Origin: Blastocladiella emersonii ATCC 22665
Lineage: Eukaryota; Blastocladiomycota; Blastocladiomycetes; Blastocladiales; Blastocladiaceae
NCBI GenBank assembly: GCA_025594325.1
Contig: JANHCV010000014.1
Coordinates: 248,001-312,000, forward strand
Direction of reading: 5' to 3'
DNA length: 64,000 bases
The notes below the pieces were generated by a model. That model was not told where the DNA came from. It did not search any database and saw only the letters and a list, made by a program, of their open reading frames with translations. The position numbers and the translations under genes were made by a program. Shown piece after piece: positions 10,149 through 20,554 of the stretch. Positions within the stretch are counted from its first letter, which is position 1. Each line of letters starts with the position of its first letter.

Positions 10149-11977
10149 TCAACGTCGCACCGCTTGCAACGCTCGCTCTTTCCCGCGCGCCTGCTTCTCG
10201 TGCAGCATCGTGTCGAGCGCGATTAACGCATTGTGGGTTTTGGCTGTCGCTGGCATCTCACGGATCGCGTCGCGAACCACAGCCTTCTCGATGTCGCGCG
10301 GCGCGATGCGGGCCAGCTCGCGCACCGCGAATAGGGCGCCGAATTGAGTGCGTGCCACAACATGGGCGGCGAGGTTAGCGAACTTGGCCTCCTCCCATCG
10401 GCCGTCCATGAGGCCGTCCGGGACGCACTACCAGAACTCGAGCGGGAGCATGTGGGCCGTCGGGTTGGCCAAGAAAATGTCCAGGATGCCCTGCGGATCC
10501 ATGCGCAGCAGCAAGGCAGCCAGACGAAGTCGAGGAAGCCGCAAGGCGAGCTTGCATTTACAAGGCAGCTCGCCCTCGTCCTCGTCCTCGTCCTCGATTT
10601 CCACATCTTCCCACAAAATCCCCGTGAAGAAGCCCCCGGGAAACGACTCCCGCAGAAGGATCGAGGACAGCATCGTGGCGCGGAACGACAGGTCGGAGAA
10701 ATGAAGCTCGCCGCCGTGAATGTCGATCAGTTCGGTGAGCGTGTCAAAGTACGATCCCTGCAATTGAAGCGGGCACTCGGCACATGAGATTTGACCGTTG
10801 CCGATGGGGACCGCGCAGTGAGCTCGCGGGCCAAATACAGTGGCCGAGAGAAGCACCGAAATGTGCGCAGCAGCCGTGCCCAAAGCCGAAATGGCGGCCA
10901 CCGCCGCATCGTGCGTCGCCGGGTTGCGAAGCGCGGCCACCGTGAGCCATGCCATGATGGAAGGCATGTCGTTCTGGGTCTGCGCGACCGGCATCGAAAG
11001 TACCGTATTCGCAAGAAGAAACTGGGGCCAGTCCGCTTGGGCATAAGGGCGGTTGGCAAAGTGCGCGGTAAAGCCTCGCTCGGGCTCCGCACTCACGTCG
11101 AAGACTTCCTTGAGCTCGGCGGCAATGCAAGTGAAGAGCGACTCGACGCGGTCGGGGAAATGCCGGAAGGCGCACGCAAGGATCGGAACCGGGTCGGCTT
11201 CATGGTATATAGTGGTGTTGACCACTACAAGGATGGCGAAGAATCGGCGTTAGCGTGCGCAAGGGGAGTGTGATTTCAGTATTTCAGTAAGCGATGTGCA
11301 TCGTACTTTCAGCTCGCGCTGCCCCAAAATCGTCACCAAGACCTGGGATCAAGGTTTGCCCACACGGTCCACGGCAGCCGAGCGAAGAGCAGGGCTGGCG
11401 CCCGCGCAAGGGTTCGTCCAAGGACGTGGCGGAGAGCTACGGGCGAGCCCCGGCACACAAGGCCGACGAGGTTCTGAAGATATGAATGCAACGGAAACTT
11501 TGCCACTGGGAGGCACCGGTTCTCGATAATGTTGAATGTACCACGAAGCGCGTCCGAGACGCGGCTAATGTCGCTTGCCGACTCGCAAAGCACGGGCTCG
11601 GCCACGTCGAGCAAGCACTCCGTGGATGCAAGGAAGAGTGGTAGAAGCGAGTCAAACGTGACTGTATTCTGCTCGGGCAACTCGAGGAGACTGACCTTGT
11701 ACGTGACGAGGGCCAGGGTGACGTCTACGGTTCGCGGTGTCAAGCTATGGGCCATGAATAAAGTCTTCCACAAGCAGTCGATCCACACACTTCGCACACC
11801 CAAGTCACGACAGGGAGCAGCAAAAATGCGAGTCGCCAAGTTGACGGTGGTCCGTGGGGTGGCGAGCTGCAGCACCACCGCCAGGACCTCCGTCGGGAGC
11901 GAGGCGAGGTGGTTCATTGGGCCATAAGTCGCAAGTTTCACCAAGTGGTGATCAGTTTTCATGGGTAGTGTGTCCAT
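10149..11977 (-). pseudogene. F-box-like protein gene B, one in-frame stop and an unresolved intron
   Basis: The start ATG at 11977 is chosen because paralogues F and I also start with Met-Asp/Glu about 20-30 residues before the F-box-like motif (here LASLPTEVLAVVLQLATPR). The first frame ends at 11333. A second segment begins after a TAG splice-acceptor-like site near 11226, with a GCTAAC branch site upstream, and runs to a TAG at 10428-10430. The identical frame then continues 93 more codons to 10149. No 5' splice site in the correct phase was found to join the two parts. Similarity to F and I covers the N-terminus and the general exon layout. It is a damaged member of the adaptor family and lies tail to head with gene A. 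Confidence 0.58.
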
Positions 11978-12436
11978 TGCAGCATCGGGCGGGGAGGAAG
12001 AGCCCGCTTCGGTCGTGACTCGGCTTGACGATTCGGTGACCCAGAGCGCGGAGCACGCCGGGTCACCCGAGTGGCGCAACACGAGCCTCGCCACCTGCCT
12101 CGCCACCGACGTCTGCGGTCGGCGGGTACACAAGGGCCATGAAGCGTCTCGATTCACTCTATTCTCTTCTCGCGGCGTTGAGCTACTTTCAACCGAGAGA
12201 GCTCGATTTCGCGCCAAACCCGTACTTGAGCCGATGTAAGAATCCGTCTCCCTTCAGAACGGTTATCCGCAAGCGAACCTCAGTCCACTTGAGCACCCTT
12301 GTCCGCATGCGCCTGGCCTTCTTACGCGCATCCGCCGTATCCGCACAACCTTGCCTTCCTCGCCGCGCGGGCCAGTAGCTATGGGTGCGCACTCTACGAG
12401 ACCCAGGAACTGAAGAGTTCTGTCAAGACAAGCGTG

Positions 12437-13469
12437 TTAGGCGAGCTCGGCAAGCGCTGCACCTTTCAAGCCAAGCGGTACGCCCGGCCAAGGGAACGTG
12501 GCGACGGTGACGCTACAGATCTCGGTCGTTGTCTTACCACCTGCGAGCATACAAGAACCGAAGCTAAACTTTGCAAGCGAGACCACAATGTGAAGATTGT
12601 GGGCCCGGACCGTCGAGGCCCGCGTGCGAGGGCACGCGTAGGGGCCGGTACCGCTGTGTATCGCGCAGGTGCCTGCTACGGGCGGGAGTACGCTGAGCAT
12701 CTGAAACGTAGGCATGAGAGCATGCATGCAGCGCGAGGAGAAGGGTCCGCCGTACTGCCTGGGACAGCTTGAATCGCGGGCAGCCACGCGGTCAAAATGC
12801 CTGTGACTCGGCCGCGCGAAGCCGTGAGTGCGCACGCGAGCGCAAACGGCAATCCCTGTGCACGATACCCTGTCCAGACTTGACCAGTCGGAAGCACCTC
12901 AGTACACGACTCGAGCCAGGGCGGACGGCGGGAGCGCAGGTAGGTGGGCGCCGCGGAAGTCGTGTACCGTCGCGATGAAGCGCCTGGTCCTTGGCCCACG
13001 CGTGCAGCAAGGACCACGGGCGCCGGTTGCCCACGTCGCTGAGGCCGAGTCGGCAAGCGGCAGCAAGGAATGCGGGGCTCATTTGGAGGCTAGGCGTTGG
13101 AGATCGGCAGTCGCGACAAACACTGCAAGAGTGCCCACGTTTTCAGCCGCGGACGGGCGCGACGGCAAAGAGCACGTCGCAGCCGGTTCCGCGAAAGCCA
13201 AAGGTCGTCTCAAAGGCCGGCGGAGCGTGTACGCGCCATGGCGTGCCGGCGAGGATCGTTCGACACGTCGCACGAAGCGCGAGCTGGTCCGCGTTCAACA
13301 ACCCCCACGACATGATTGCCTCGAGCATAGCTTCGGAAACATTTAGCAGATCCAGGCTAGTTGCATGAGGTGGCATCGCGAGAAAGCTGCATGTATTGGC
13401 GCTCGGGAGTGAAGTCGGCCGGTCGACACGCGCCTTCGCCGTGCGCGTCAAGGATAACAGGCGCGACAC
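12437..13469 (-). pseudogene. F-box-like gene C, decayed
   Basis: The first 109 codons on the minus strand from about 13469 carry an F-box-like segment close to gene A (MSWGLLNADQLALRATC then RTILAGTPWRVHAPP). The frame then meets TGA. Further matches to gene A follow in shifted frames: GLSDVGNRRPWSLLHAWAK, then LPTGQVWTGYRAQGLPFALA, then GRVTGILTAWL. Beyond about 12700 the similarity is lost. Stops and frameshifts throughout make it a clear pseudogene of the A type. Confidence 0.65.
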
Positions 13470-14188
13470 TCGACCTGCGACGTCGTCGAGTGAAGCGGCA
13501 TGGGCCCTTGCACGTTCTCAGCGTCGTGTTATTGCTCGAGTGGATGAGGGAGGACGAGAGCTGCGTCGTCGTCGTCACGGCGAAGGTTCATTGCCGCGAG
13601 CGCACGGCGCGATCACCACGGGCATCGCGCACTTCGTGCATCGTGAGGGGCCAAAGTAGCAACGTAGGTAGCATGAGGGTCCTCGGGATTCCCCGCGCGC
13701 CGGACCTTGTGGCGGCGAGGGGTCTTTGCATCTTCAGAGAAGTCGACCAGCCCACATTCGTCACGGGACAAGAAAAACATTATTTGTGTGGGTCCCGAAG
13801 GTACCCTTACAAGTAAGATTTCCGCTACTGATTTGGATACCGGAACAGCCAGGGAGAGCGAGGGCCCGCAGCGTTTTTATACCGCGACGGCAGGCGCGGC
13901 GAAGGCCGTCCGCGCAGGGTGAGACAAGTGCGCGGACGTCAGGTGACCCGCGAGACATCACATGATATCCCGACGCGTCGATCCGGGCTTGCTCGACCCG
14001 CGGGCACCCGAAGTGAGAGCTTACGGTTAGGCGTATAAATGGCTTCAGTGGGTAGATATGCTCTCGTGCTAGACGTGGGGCTATTAGGAGCGAATTTTGA
14101 CGGCACCTCGCGTGAGACACTCGCGCGCGTTCTTTGGCCATCAAAGCCGAATGTGCAATTTTGAACGTATATTATGCTTCAGTCGGAG
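13470..14188. other. Intergenic stretch with orphan TATA-like site
   Basis: No gene recognised. It contains GCGAGACATCACATGATAT near 13947 and CGACGCGTCG near 13973, resembling the shared promoter motif of the family, and TATAAATGG at 14034. No start codon with a supported plus-strand gene follows, so this may be a relic promoter. Confidence 0.4.
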
Positions 14189-16186
14189 TTACAGGTCATC
14201 CACGTCCATGTCATCAACGTTGACGTCAACGTTGTGCTGCTGCTGCACGGCCACGTACTGCTGCTGCAGCTCGGCCACGTACTGCTGAAGCAAGACTGGG
14301 TCGATACTTTCCGCCGGATAGCAGTACCGGACCCCGGAATCCCGACCCCCGAGCTCTTGAAGCCATGATTCGACCTGGGCGACCATCGGTTGGGTGAGAG
14401 CTCCACGTTTGTGTGCACAAATGAAAAACTGGGTGAGAGCCTGGACATGGTCGCGGTTGAAGTCCATGCTTTTAAGCTGGTTGAGAAACGCGGCCGAGAT
14501 GTTCCACGGGCGCCCGTGGAGGGTTGCAAGACACCCAAGATCCATTGCACGACCGAAAGTTCCGCAGAGCGCAAACAGGAGGTAGCTGAGCTGGAGCCCA
14601 AGCCCGTTCACGCCCAGCGGGGATGCATCGAGCGGCTCGTTTGTGCCAGGTGCGGGCGCGCCGGGATATTGAATGTCGATGAGAGCAGGAAGACCGTTCG
14701 GCCATTGCAGGTGAGTCGTGATATAGGCGGCCCAATGGTCCGCAACCAGCTTGCGCTTGGCCGGAAAACTGCGAAGCGTGGCATGGTACTCGGCCATGAC
14801 CCGCGAGTATACCGCCGCCCATTCGCCGTCGGAGAATGACTCGGAGCGAAGCACCCATAAATTGGTCGGCAGGCTTGCCAGCGGAGCGTGGTCGAGATGA
14901 ACAATGAGCGGGACGTGGTTGGCCACGGCGGCAAGTGGGAGAGAACTCGCATGGTCGATACTGGCGCCGAACGGAAGCCGGCGTGCACTTCGGAAACCGT
15001 TCAAGAGTCCACGTTCGGCAGCGCTGCGAAAAATGATCCCGTTGGGCGCCCACCAGCGCACCTGTTCGAAAAGCAGTGGGAATGCGGCCGGCGAAGAGGG
15101 CACAGGCAAAAAGCCGTTGCAATCGGACCAGAGATCAACATACAGGTCTCCACCCTTGGTGCACGCGAGGACGACCGGAAGAAGGGCATCGAGCTTGGCG
15201 AGTGCTGTCACGCGGTCCGTTTGAGGAAGGAGCGACTCGATGCGTGCGCGAACCGGCTCGATGCCGTTGACGAGGTCGATCTGCACTTTGTGTGCGGCAG
15301 AGCGACAACCGGGTCCAGAAGCACGCGCGAGAATTACCAAGTCGATGAGAAGTCGGGCGTGCGCGGCGGTGACCGGAAGCTTAAGCGGGGACTTTTCGAA
15401 CACGGCCAAAATGAGATGGCGAAAGAGGTCGATCGCGCGCGCGCCGCACGCGAGCGGAAGTTCCCGGGGTACATCGAGCAAGATTTGCAGAACGACCTCG
15501 ACTGGCTGTCGGACGAGACATGCGATGACCTGGTCCTCGAAAAAGCGCATCGACTGGAAAAATATGGCGCGCAGCAGCACAGCAGCATCCCCGAGCGGAG
15601 CCGTGGTCATGCTGGCAAGCGCCGACGTGATGCGCGGGATCGGGATTTTGCCAAACGGTCCGATGCAGATGTCGTAGAAGAGCTTGCCGGTGCGGTCCTT
15701 GAGTCGTAGGAGGAATGCGAGCGCTCCAGCGGCGTTCGACTCGACGGCCACGTTGTACATCTTAGCGTACATGGTCGGGTCGGTTGGAAAGTTGTTGACG
15801 GTCCAAGTGTAGAGAATCGACCACGGCACTTCGTCGCCCACGTTGCAGCGGACCAACCCGAAAGCGAGTTCGTGAAGCATCTGCTCGAGGTTGATCTTAT
15901 GGCCCGACGCGTCACGCACCGCCTTCTCGCGCGCGTCAACGTAGGGCGGGGCAATGGAGAGAAAACGCTCGGGATCGCGAGCTGCCAGAGCGAAGAGCAA
16001 GGGCCACCACGGCCGGCCGCGCCACAAGTCCGAAGCTAGGACTGAGCGGCAGGTCGCGCGAAGGGCCGCGGCGTCGCGCAGCGTGAGTCGCGCCGCGACT
16101 TGCAACTGCAGCTCGGCTGCCAGCGAGAGCATGTCGGCCGCCGGACGAGAGGTCGATTGCATCAAGTCATTCATTTGCTTAGCCAT
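14189..16186 (-). CDS. F-box-like protein D, intact single exon, 665 residues
   Basis: One uninterrupted minus-strand frame from ATG at 16186 to 14189. Residues about 20-55 form an F-box-like motif (LSLAAELQLQVAARL then ALRATCRSVLASDLW). The rest is a long, probably helical region without a recognised repeat, including WWAPNGIIFRSAAERG and LGVNGLGLQLSYLL, which aligns with GGINGLGL of gene A. The C-terminus is Gln-rich (LLQQYVAELQQQYVAVQQQ) and ends in an acidic run (VDDMDVDDL). This is the only undamaged member of the A/C/D group, so it is the best guide to the ancestral protein. It may act as a substrate adaptor of an SCF ligase; this rests on the weak F-box match and is not proven. Confidence 0.75.
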   Translation of the reverse strand: MAKQMNDLMQSTSRPAADMLSLAAELQLQVAARLTLRDAAALRATCRSVLASDLWRGRPWWPLLFALAARDPERFLSIAPPYVDAREKAVRDASGHKINLEQMLHELAFGLVRCNVGDEVPWSILYTWTVNNFPTDPTMYAKMYNVAVESNAAGALAFLLRLKDRTGKLFYDICIGPFGKIPIPRITSALASMTTAPLGDAAVLLRAIFFQSMRFFEDQVIACLVRQPVEVVLQILLDVPRELPLACGARAIDLFRHLILAVFEKSPLKLPVTAAHARLLIDLVILARASGPGCRSAAHKVQIDLVNGIEPVRARIESLLPQTDRVTALAKLDALLPVVLACTKGGDLYVDLWSDCNGFLPVPSSPAAFPLLFEQVRWWAPNGIIFRSAAERGLLNGFRSARRLPFGASIDHASSLPLAAVANHVPLIVHLDHAPLASLPTNLWVLRSESFSDGEWAAVYSRVMAEYHATLRSFPAKRKLVADHWAAYITTHLQWPNGLPALIDIQYPGAPAPGTNEPLDASPLGVNGLGLQLSYLLFALCGTFGRAMDLGCLATLHGRPWNISAAFLNQLKSMDFNRDHVQALTQFFICAHKRGALTQPMVAQVESWLQELGGRDSGVRYCYPAESIDPVLLQQYVAELQQQYVAVQQQHNVDVNVDDMDVDDL

Positions 16187-16463
16187 GGGTGTTGCGAGTA
16201 CAGAGAGCGAGCAGGAGTGGTGACCGGAGTGACGCGTTCATCCGAGACGCGTCGCGCGGCGGTGGCGCGAGTCTTCCTCCACTGATCCCGAGCGAGACGG
16301 CGGTCATCGACGCCAACAAATTTTCTGCTCTGCCGTGAATAACGCGCGACAGCGCGTTCAGGTTTATTAACGATAATACATAGTGTTCCACGACAGGAAG
16401 GACACGGACTATTGACACACAAAGCTCGGAGCGCGAGGTTCCTGAGAACACGCCGCGCTTCCC

Positions 16464-17592
16464 TTACTGCAGATTCATCGAGGCCACGAGCGCGTCGGCA
16501 GCGCGAAACAGTCCATCGCGTGCGGCATGAGCAAGAGCCGGCCGCTCAAGCATTCCCGCGAGCTCGAGCAGGTTGGTCCACTCGGCCATGGTCCAATCCT
16601 TGACGCCCTCGGCGGCGTCGCACGCGGGCGGCTGGCCGGGGACCCAGCCGCAGTACAAGTGAACCAGGGCTGCCGTGAAGGCACGAGGGCGCCACGCGGT
16701 GAGGGCGAGCGGATCCGAGTCGGTACCCGACCCCGCTTCGGCCCATGAGCCGTCGCCGCGCAGCATAGACGCGAAAAAGGACGAAGCCGAGGCGAGGACC
16801 GCACGCGAGGCGTAGACCTTGGAATCGGAGCCGAGCGAGGGCAAGAAGACGACGTCGCATAGCGAAGGGTTGTTTATGGTCGCCGCGAGCGGGTGGGCCT
16901 GGCATACTAGCGGTGTATGCGGTTCCTGCTCGGCGGTACGAATCATTGGGCGGAACATAGTATTAAGCTCCGCCTCGGTTACCGGAACGGTGTCATTGGC
17001 GAATCGGACAAGCAGGACTGAGGAGAGGCCCGAGGGCCAACGGGAAAGCGACGTGGACGTGGCAACGGCGTGCGCGGCACCGTGCTCGGCGACTATCGGG
17101 ATGACGAGAGCTTCGATGTTGTGATACAACATTTCCTTCGCGACGGGGGATTGCTTTGCCGCGCCGGCAAACGCTAGGATGGATGTACGGGCCATGCGGG
17201 GTCCCGACCCGGCGCCACCATCGCCCATGATGATGTGCACGGCGACGGTAATAGGTCTCCCGTTCCAATATTCGTCGGGCACAAGGAGCACAATGCGAAA
17301 GAGGCAGCCAGGAGCACCAGGACGGGAGCGAGCGGGGTCAGACACGACTGATATGACAAGTGGCCTTCGAAAGTGAAGCGAGCAACTTCATCAACATCAT
17401 CGCGCGTCCAATCAGGTCCGTCGACCTTGACCTGAATGCGGGCAGGTCGGCATCAGTGGTGTCCGCGGTAACTGGAGCCAGTGCGTCGCGGTCACGGCAC
17501 GCACAGGAAAGAACCGCTGGGTGAGCGGGACGCCAGTCGTGGGATCCGAGTGCGTCGACAAGTTCATTGCATAAGGTTTCCAGCGGCAACAA
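16464..17592 (-). CDS. BTB/POZ-domain protein E, 5' structure uncertain
   Basis: A 293-codon minus-strand frame (about 17345 to 16464) ends in a BTB/POZ domain: NPSLCDVVFLPS, then KVYASRAVLASASSFFASML, then AFTAALVHLYCGW and LLELAGMLERPALAHAARDG. BTB proteins act as CUL3 ligase adaptors or oligomerisation modules. The segment before it (FRIVLLVPDEYWNGRPITVA onward) sits where the MATH domain is in the MATH-BTB gene at 55468 and may be a diverged MATH fold. The frame has no ATG of its own. A candidate first exon with ATG at 17592 (MLPLETLCNELVDAL) lies upstream in another phase, and another frame between them gives VDGPDWTRDDVDEVARF. No clean splice solution was found, so a frameshift is possible. 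It lies head to head with gene F, about 150 bp apart. Confidence 0.55.
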
Positions 17593-17742
17593 GATCCATG
17601 GGGAGCGGAGTGAGGAGAGGGCGAGAGAGCGCGGCCGCCGCGCGCTTTACACATCGCGTTGCGCCTCGCCGAGGAGTCATGTTCGAGCTGGCTGCGGAGA
17701 CCGTTCCTTCTCCCCAACGCCGATGCAACTCTGAGCAACGCC

Positions 17743-20353
17743 ATGGATCTGGACAGCCTAACTTCTTGCAATTATCGAATTGCCATGCAATCTGTCTCCT
17801 TGGGGCTCTCAGACCTGCCCGCCGAGGTTGTTGCTCAACTGCTGCAGCTCGCCGTTCCACGCACCGTGGTCCCGGCCGCGACGCGCGGCTTCTCCGAGAT
17901 CGCCTCCTTGCGGTCTACGCAGTGGGTGTGGCGCTGCACCGTGCTGTTCGAGCCTGACTTGTGCGGCTGGGAACGCACAGACGGGTTCTTTGGCAACGTG
18001 TCGCTCAACGACCCGATGCCGCTCACGCCGTACTTGAGGCACCTTGCTCGCACCGAGGCGGACGATGCTTTCGCTCGTGACGATGACCAGTTTCGCTGGC
18101 TGCCGTGCCCCGACGTATTCGATCGCCAAACGCTCGTCCGCCTTCTTGCTCGGGTCGCGCCACGGCTCCCCGAAGACCTGACCATCGACGACATCAACCA
18201 GTGGGGACTACTTCATCTCCCAGAATTCGACGGTACCGTCTCACTCATCGCGCCCGTGAGCAACTTTTTCCTGGTCCAGCAACTCGCGCTCTACTTTGCT
18301 GCGGTTGGCGACGTCGACGGGCTCGCGATCACTCTCGACGAGTTTGCCGACGACCGAATCATGCAGCAAGCCATGAAGTTGCGTGACTGGGCCTTCTTGG
18401 ATCTCGACTGGCGCGGTCCGGTCACCCACGCGTGCTTTGAGCATACTAGTGTGCAGCTTGACGTGCCGGCTCAATACCTCCACTTGCTCAACGTTGAAAT
18501 TCCAGAAAACCCCAAGATCACCTTCCAGCACTATCTCTTTCTTGCGTGCGTCAAGTGGTGGCGCCCCGAGATGCTCCATGTTTTGGAGAATCGGCTCGCC
18601 GCCGACAACTCTGAACTGGTCAGCTTTCGTCATCTCTTCTTCCGGCAGCACTACGTCAAGATTGTTCTAGCGGCTTACCACTCGACCATTTCGACTCCGA
18701 CCCTCGCTTCCACTCTCGAGTGGGTATTTGGCGATGGCAGCGGCCTCCTTGAAGACGGCAATCGTCAAAGCGCGGTCGCGTATCTGCTCCGCGGCAGCAG
18801 CAGCAACACGGTGATTGTGGAGCTGCTCCGTGTGTTTCGGCAGGAAACCAACCGAACTCAACCCCCAAACGACCTTGTCCATGATGTGTTACGGGAGCGT
18901 GGTACCAGCTTGGCCCGAATTTTGGTGACTGGTATCATCAAGGATCACGAATGGGCTATCCTTGCCCTCGCGCGGCTCGGCCTGTTCGATCTCAAACATG
19001 CTCCATGGATTCTTGTTCTCCTGCTCGACACTCCGTGCTCGTCCGCTCCCAATTTCTTGGACTGCTTTGGCGAAAACGATGTGGACGTTCTCGCTGCCGG
19101 TGCGTCCCCGCTCACTCAACATGCGGTATACCCCGACTCATGCTCACGCTAACGCGCTTCTGCTCCCGACCATTGACATAGCCGTGCGGATTGCTGTCGG
19201 ATCAAACGTAAGCAAACGGTTCGAAATTGACACACTTGATTCAGCCAAGTTCTATCGGATGGACTCGCTGAGCAAGCGGACGGCACATATCGCCATGTGG
19301 TGCTTCGACCGGCTCGTTTGGCTCTCACTTGCTCGCTCGCTGGATCCTTGCCAGCATCTTGATCTGAGTCTTCTCGCGACGCTCGCCAAAGTGGGACTCC
19401 TCAACGACACGATTACGTTTGTCAACATTTATGTGGAACCGCTTTCGCTGCTCAAGACCTGCACTCCGCTGCTCTCAGAATGCGCAAACGAGACTTGAAC
19501 GCGGACCTTCGGACATCTTCTCGTTGCTATGCTTTGCGACAGCGAGACGTCAGGCGCGACCCTGGACTACCTCGCTCAGCAGCACCGATATTTGTTGAAG
19601 GATTCGCTCTGGTCCGGCACCGCGTTTGATCTACTTCTTCTTCCTTCAGCTCGCACTGCTTGCGGCCCCGAGTACCGGTCCGTGGACGCGTTTTTGGCGA
19701 GTCTATCGTGTCGCGTACGGACGCAGGACTCGCTTGCCGAGGCTCCAACCATGGAGATCACCAATCCAGGTCCCGATAGACCGCAGGCTGTTGCTCCTCG
19801 CAAACGCCCCACGGGTCCGTGCCGGCCACGGGCGAGTTTTCCCGACCCATCACTGAAGCCGTGGCAGTATGCGATCCAGCTTACTTTGACCACGACTCCC
19901 GAGCTTATAATGTTTGATTCCATCGGGAACAACGTGCGCGACACGGTCTTTTCGTCAAGTGCGCTCTTCATGGCCGACTTTCTCCGCCGCGGCGAGCTCG
20001 CAAGCGGCATCCGCAGGCCTGGATCCGATGTGGCCTGGATTATTGAGCAGCTGCACCGCGCAGCTCCCGCCGCCTGCATCAACAATGTTGTTCAGCTACG
20101 CATGACGAGCCCACGCCACGTCTGGCGCATGCTTCCGGCCGGTGCGCTCAGTGGAGTGCATTCGCCGACGTGGGTCCTTGCTGCTATAATAGTGGCCCTC
20201 GAGAACCCGCGTCTGACCGAAACGGCGCGGCGCGAGTCGCTGAACGCGATTCTGGTCGCGGCTGGCGATCTCGCGCAAACGGCCGAGTTCCGCGCCATGA
20301 TGCGCGCTGACTTTGAGCGGCGCGGGCTTCCCGTCCCTGATCTTGTGCAATGA
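17743..20353 (+). pseudogene. F-box-like protein gene F, one in-frame TGA
   Basis: Exon 1 17743-19099 and exon 2 19182-20353 are joined by an 82-bp intron (GTGCG, GCTAAC, ending ATAG) that keeps the frame. The start Met-Asp agrees with paralogues B and I. An F-box-like motif (LSDLPAEVVAQLLQLAVPR) is followed by about 800 residues aligning along their length with gene I: FLACVKWWRPEMLHVL against ALCALRWWRPEVFSIL, KPWQYAIQ against KPWQYAVD. The same frame runs through a single TGA at 19496-19498, located in the region aligned to ADPAVAAHMGPLLVA of gene I. Otherwise the 843-codon frame is open. It is best read as a recently disabled gene; a truncated protein of about 557 residues could still be made. 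Confidence 0.65.
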
Positions 20354-20356
20354 TGA

Positions 20357-20460
20357 TGAGCGCGTTATATGATTCCTCAATTGGTTCAAGCTCGCGCTCG
20401 AGGCCACAGCCTCGCGCGGCGAGCAAGGATTCGATTAGCGTTTGTTGAGCGTGAAAAACG
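20357..20460 (+). pseudogene. 3' fragment of an A-type F-box-like gene
   Basis: About 100 bp matches the 3' part of gene A (plus-strand 7905-8000, inverted), for example CCTCAATT, AAGCTYGCGCTCGAGGCC and CTCGCGCGGCGAGCAAGGAT, with scattered changes and stops. It stands in mirror position to the 3' end of gene A, next to the IR1 right arm. The symmetry of IR1 therefore once extended further inward. Confidence 0.65.
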
Positions 20461-20554
20461 CGACCCAACTGCTGTTTAGGGTGCCGCTAAGGAAGGGCCA
20501 CTGCTCAGCGCAGGTTCGGCGGAGAGCAGTCGCGGGGTAGCAAGGCGCGAAACA

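Noticed and set aside
14034-14042. TATA box of an unseen plus-strand gene
   Set aside because: The downstream plus-strand frames lie opposite the intact gene D and show no domain; listed only as a possible relic.
7483-20554. Regional centromere with inverted repeats around a core, as in some yeasts
   Set aside because: The cores are dense with genes of normal GC content and two unrelated palindromes lie side by side; nothing points to a kinetochore site.
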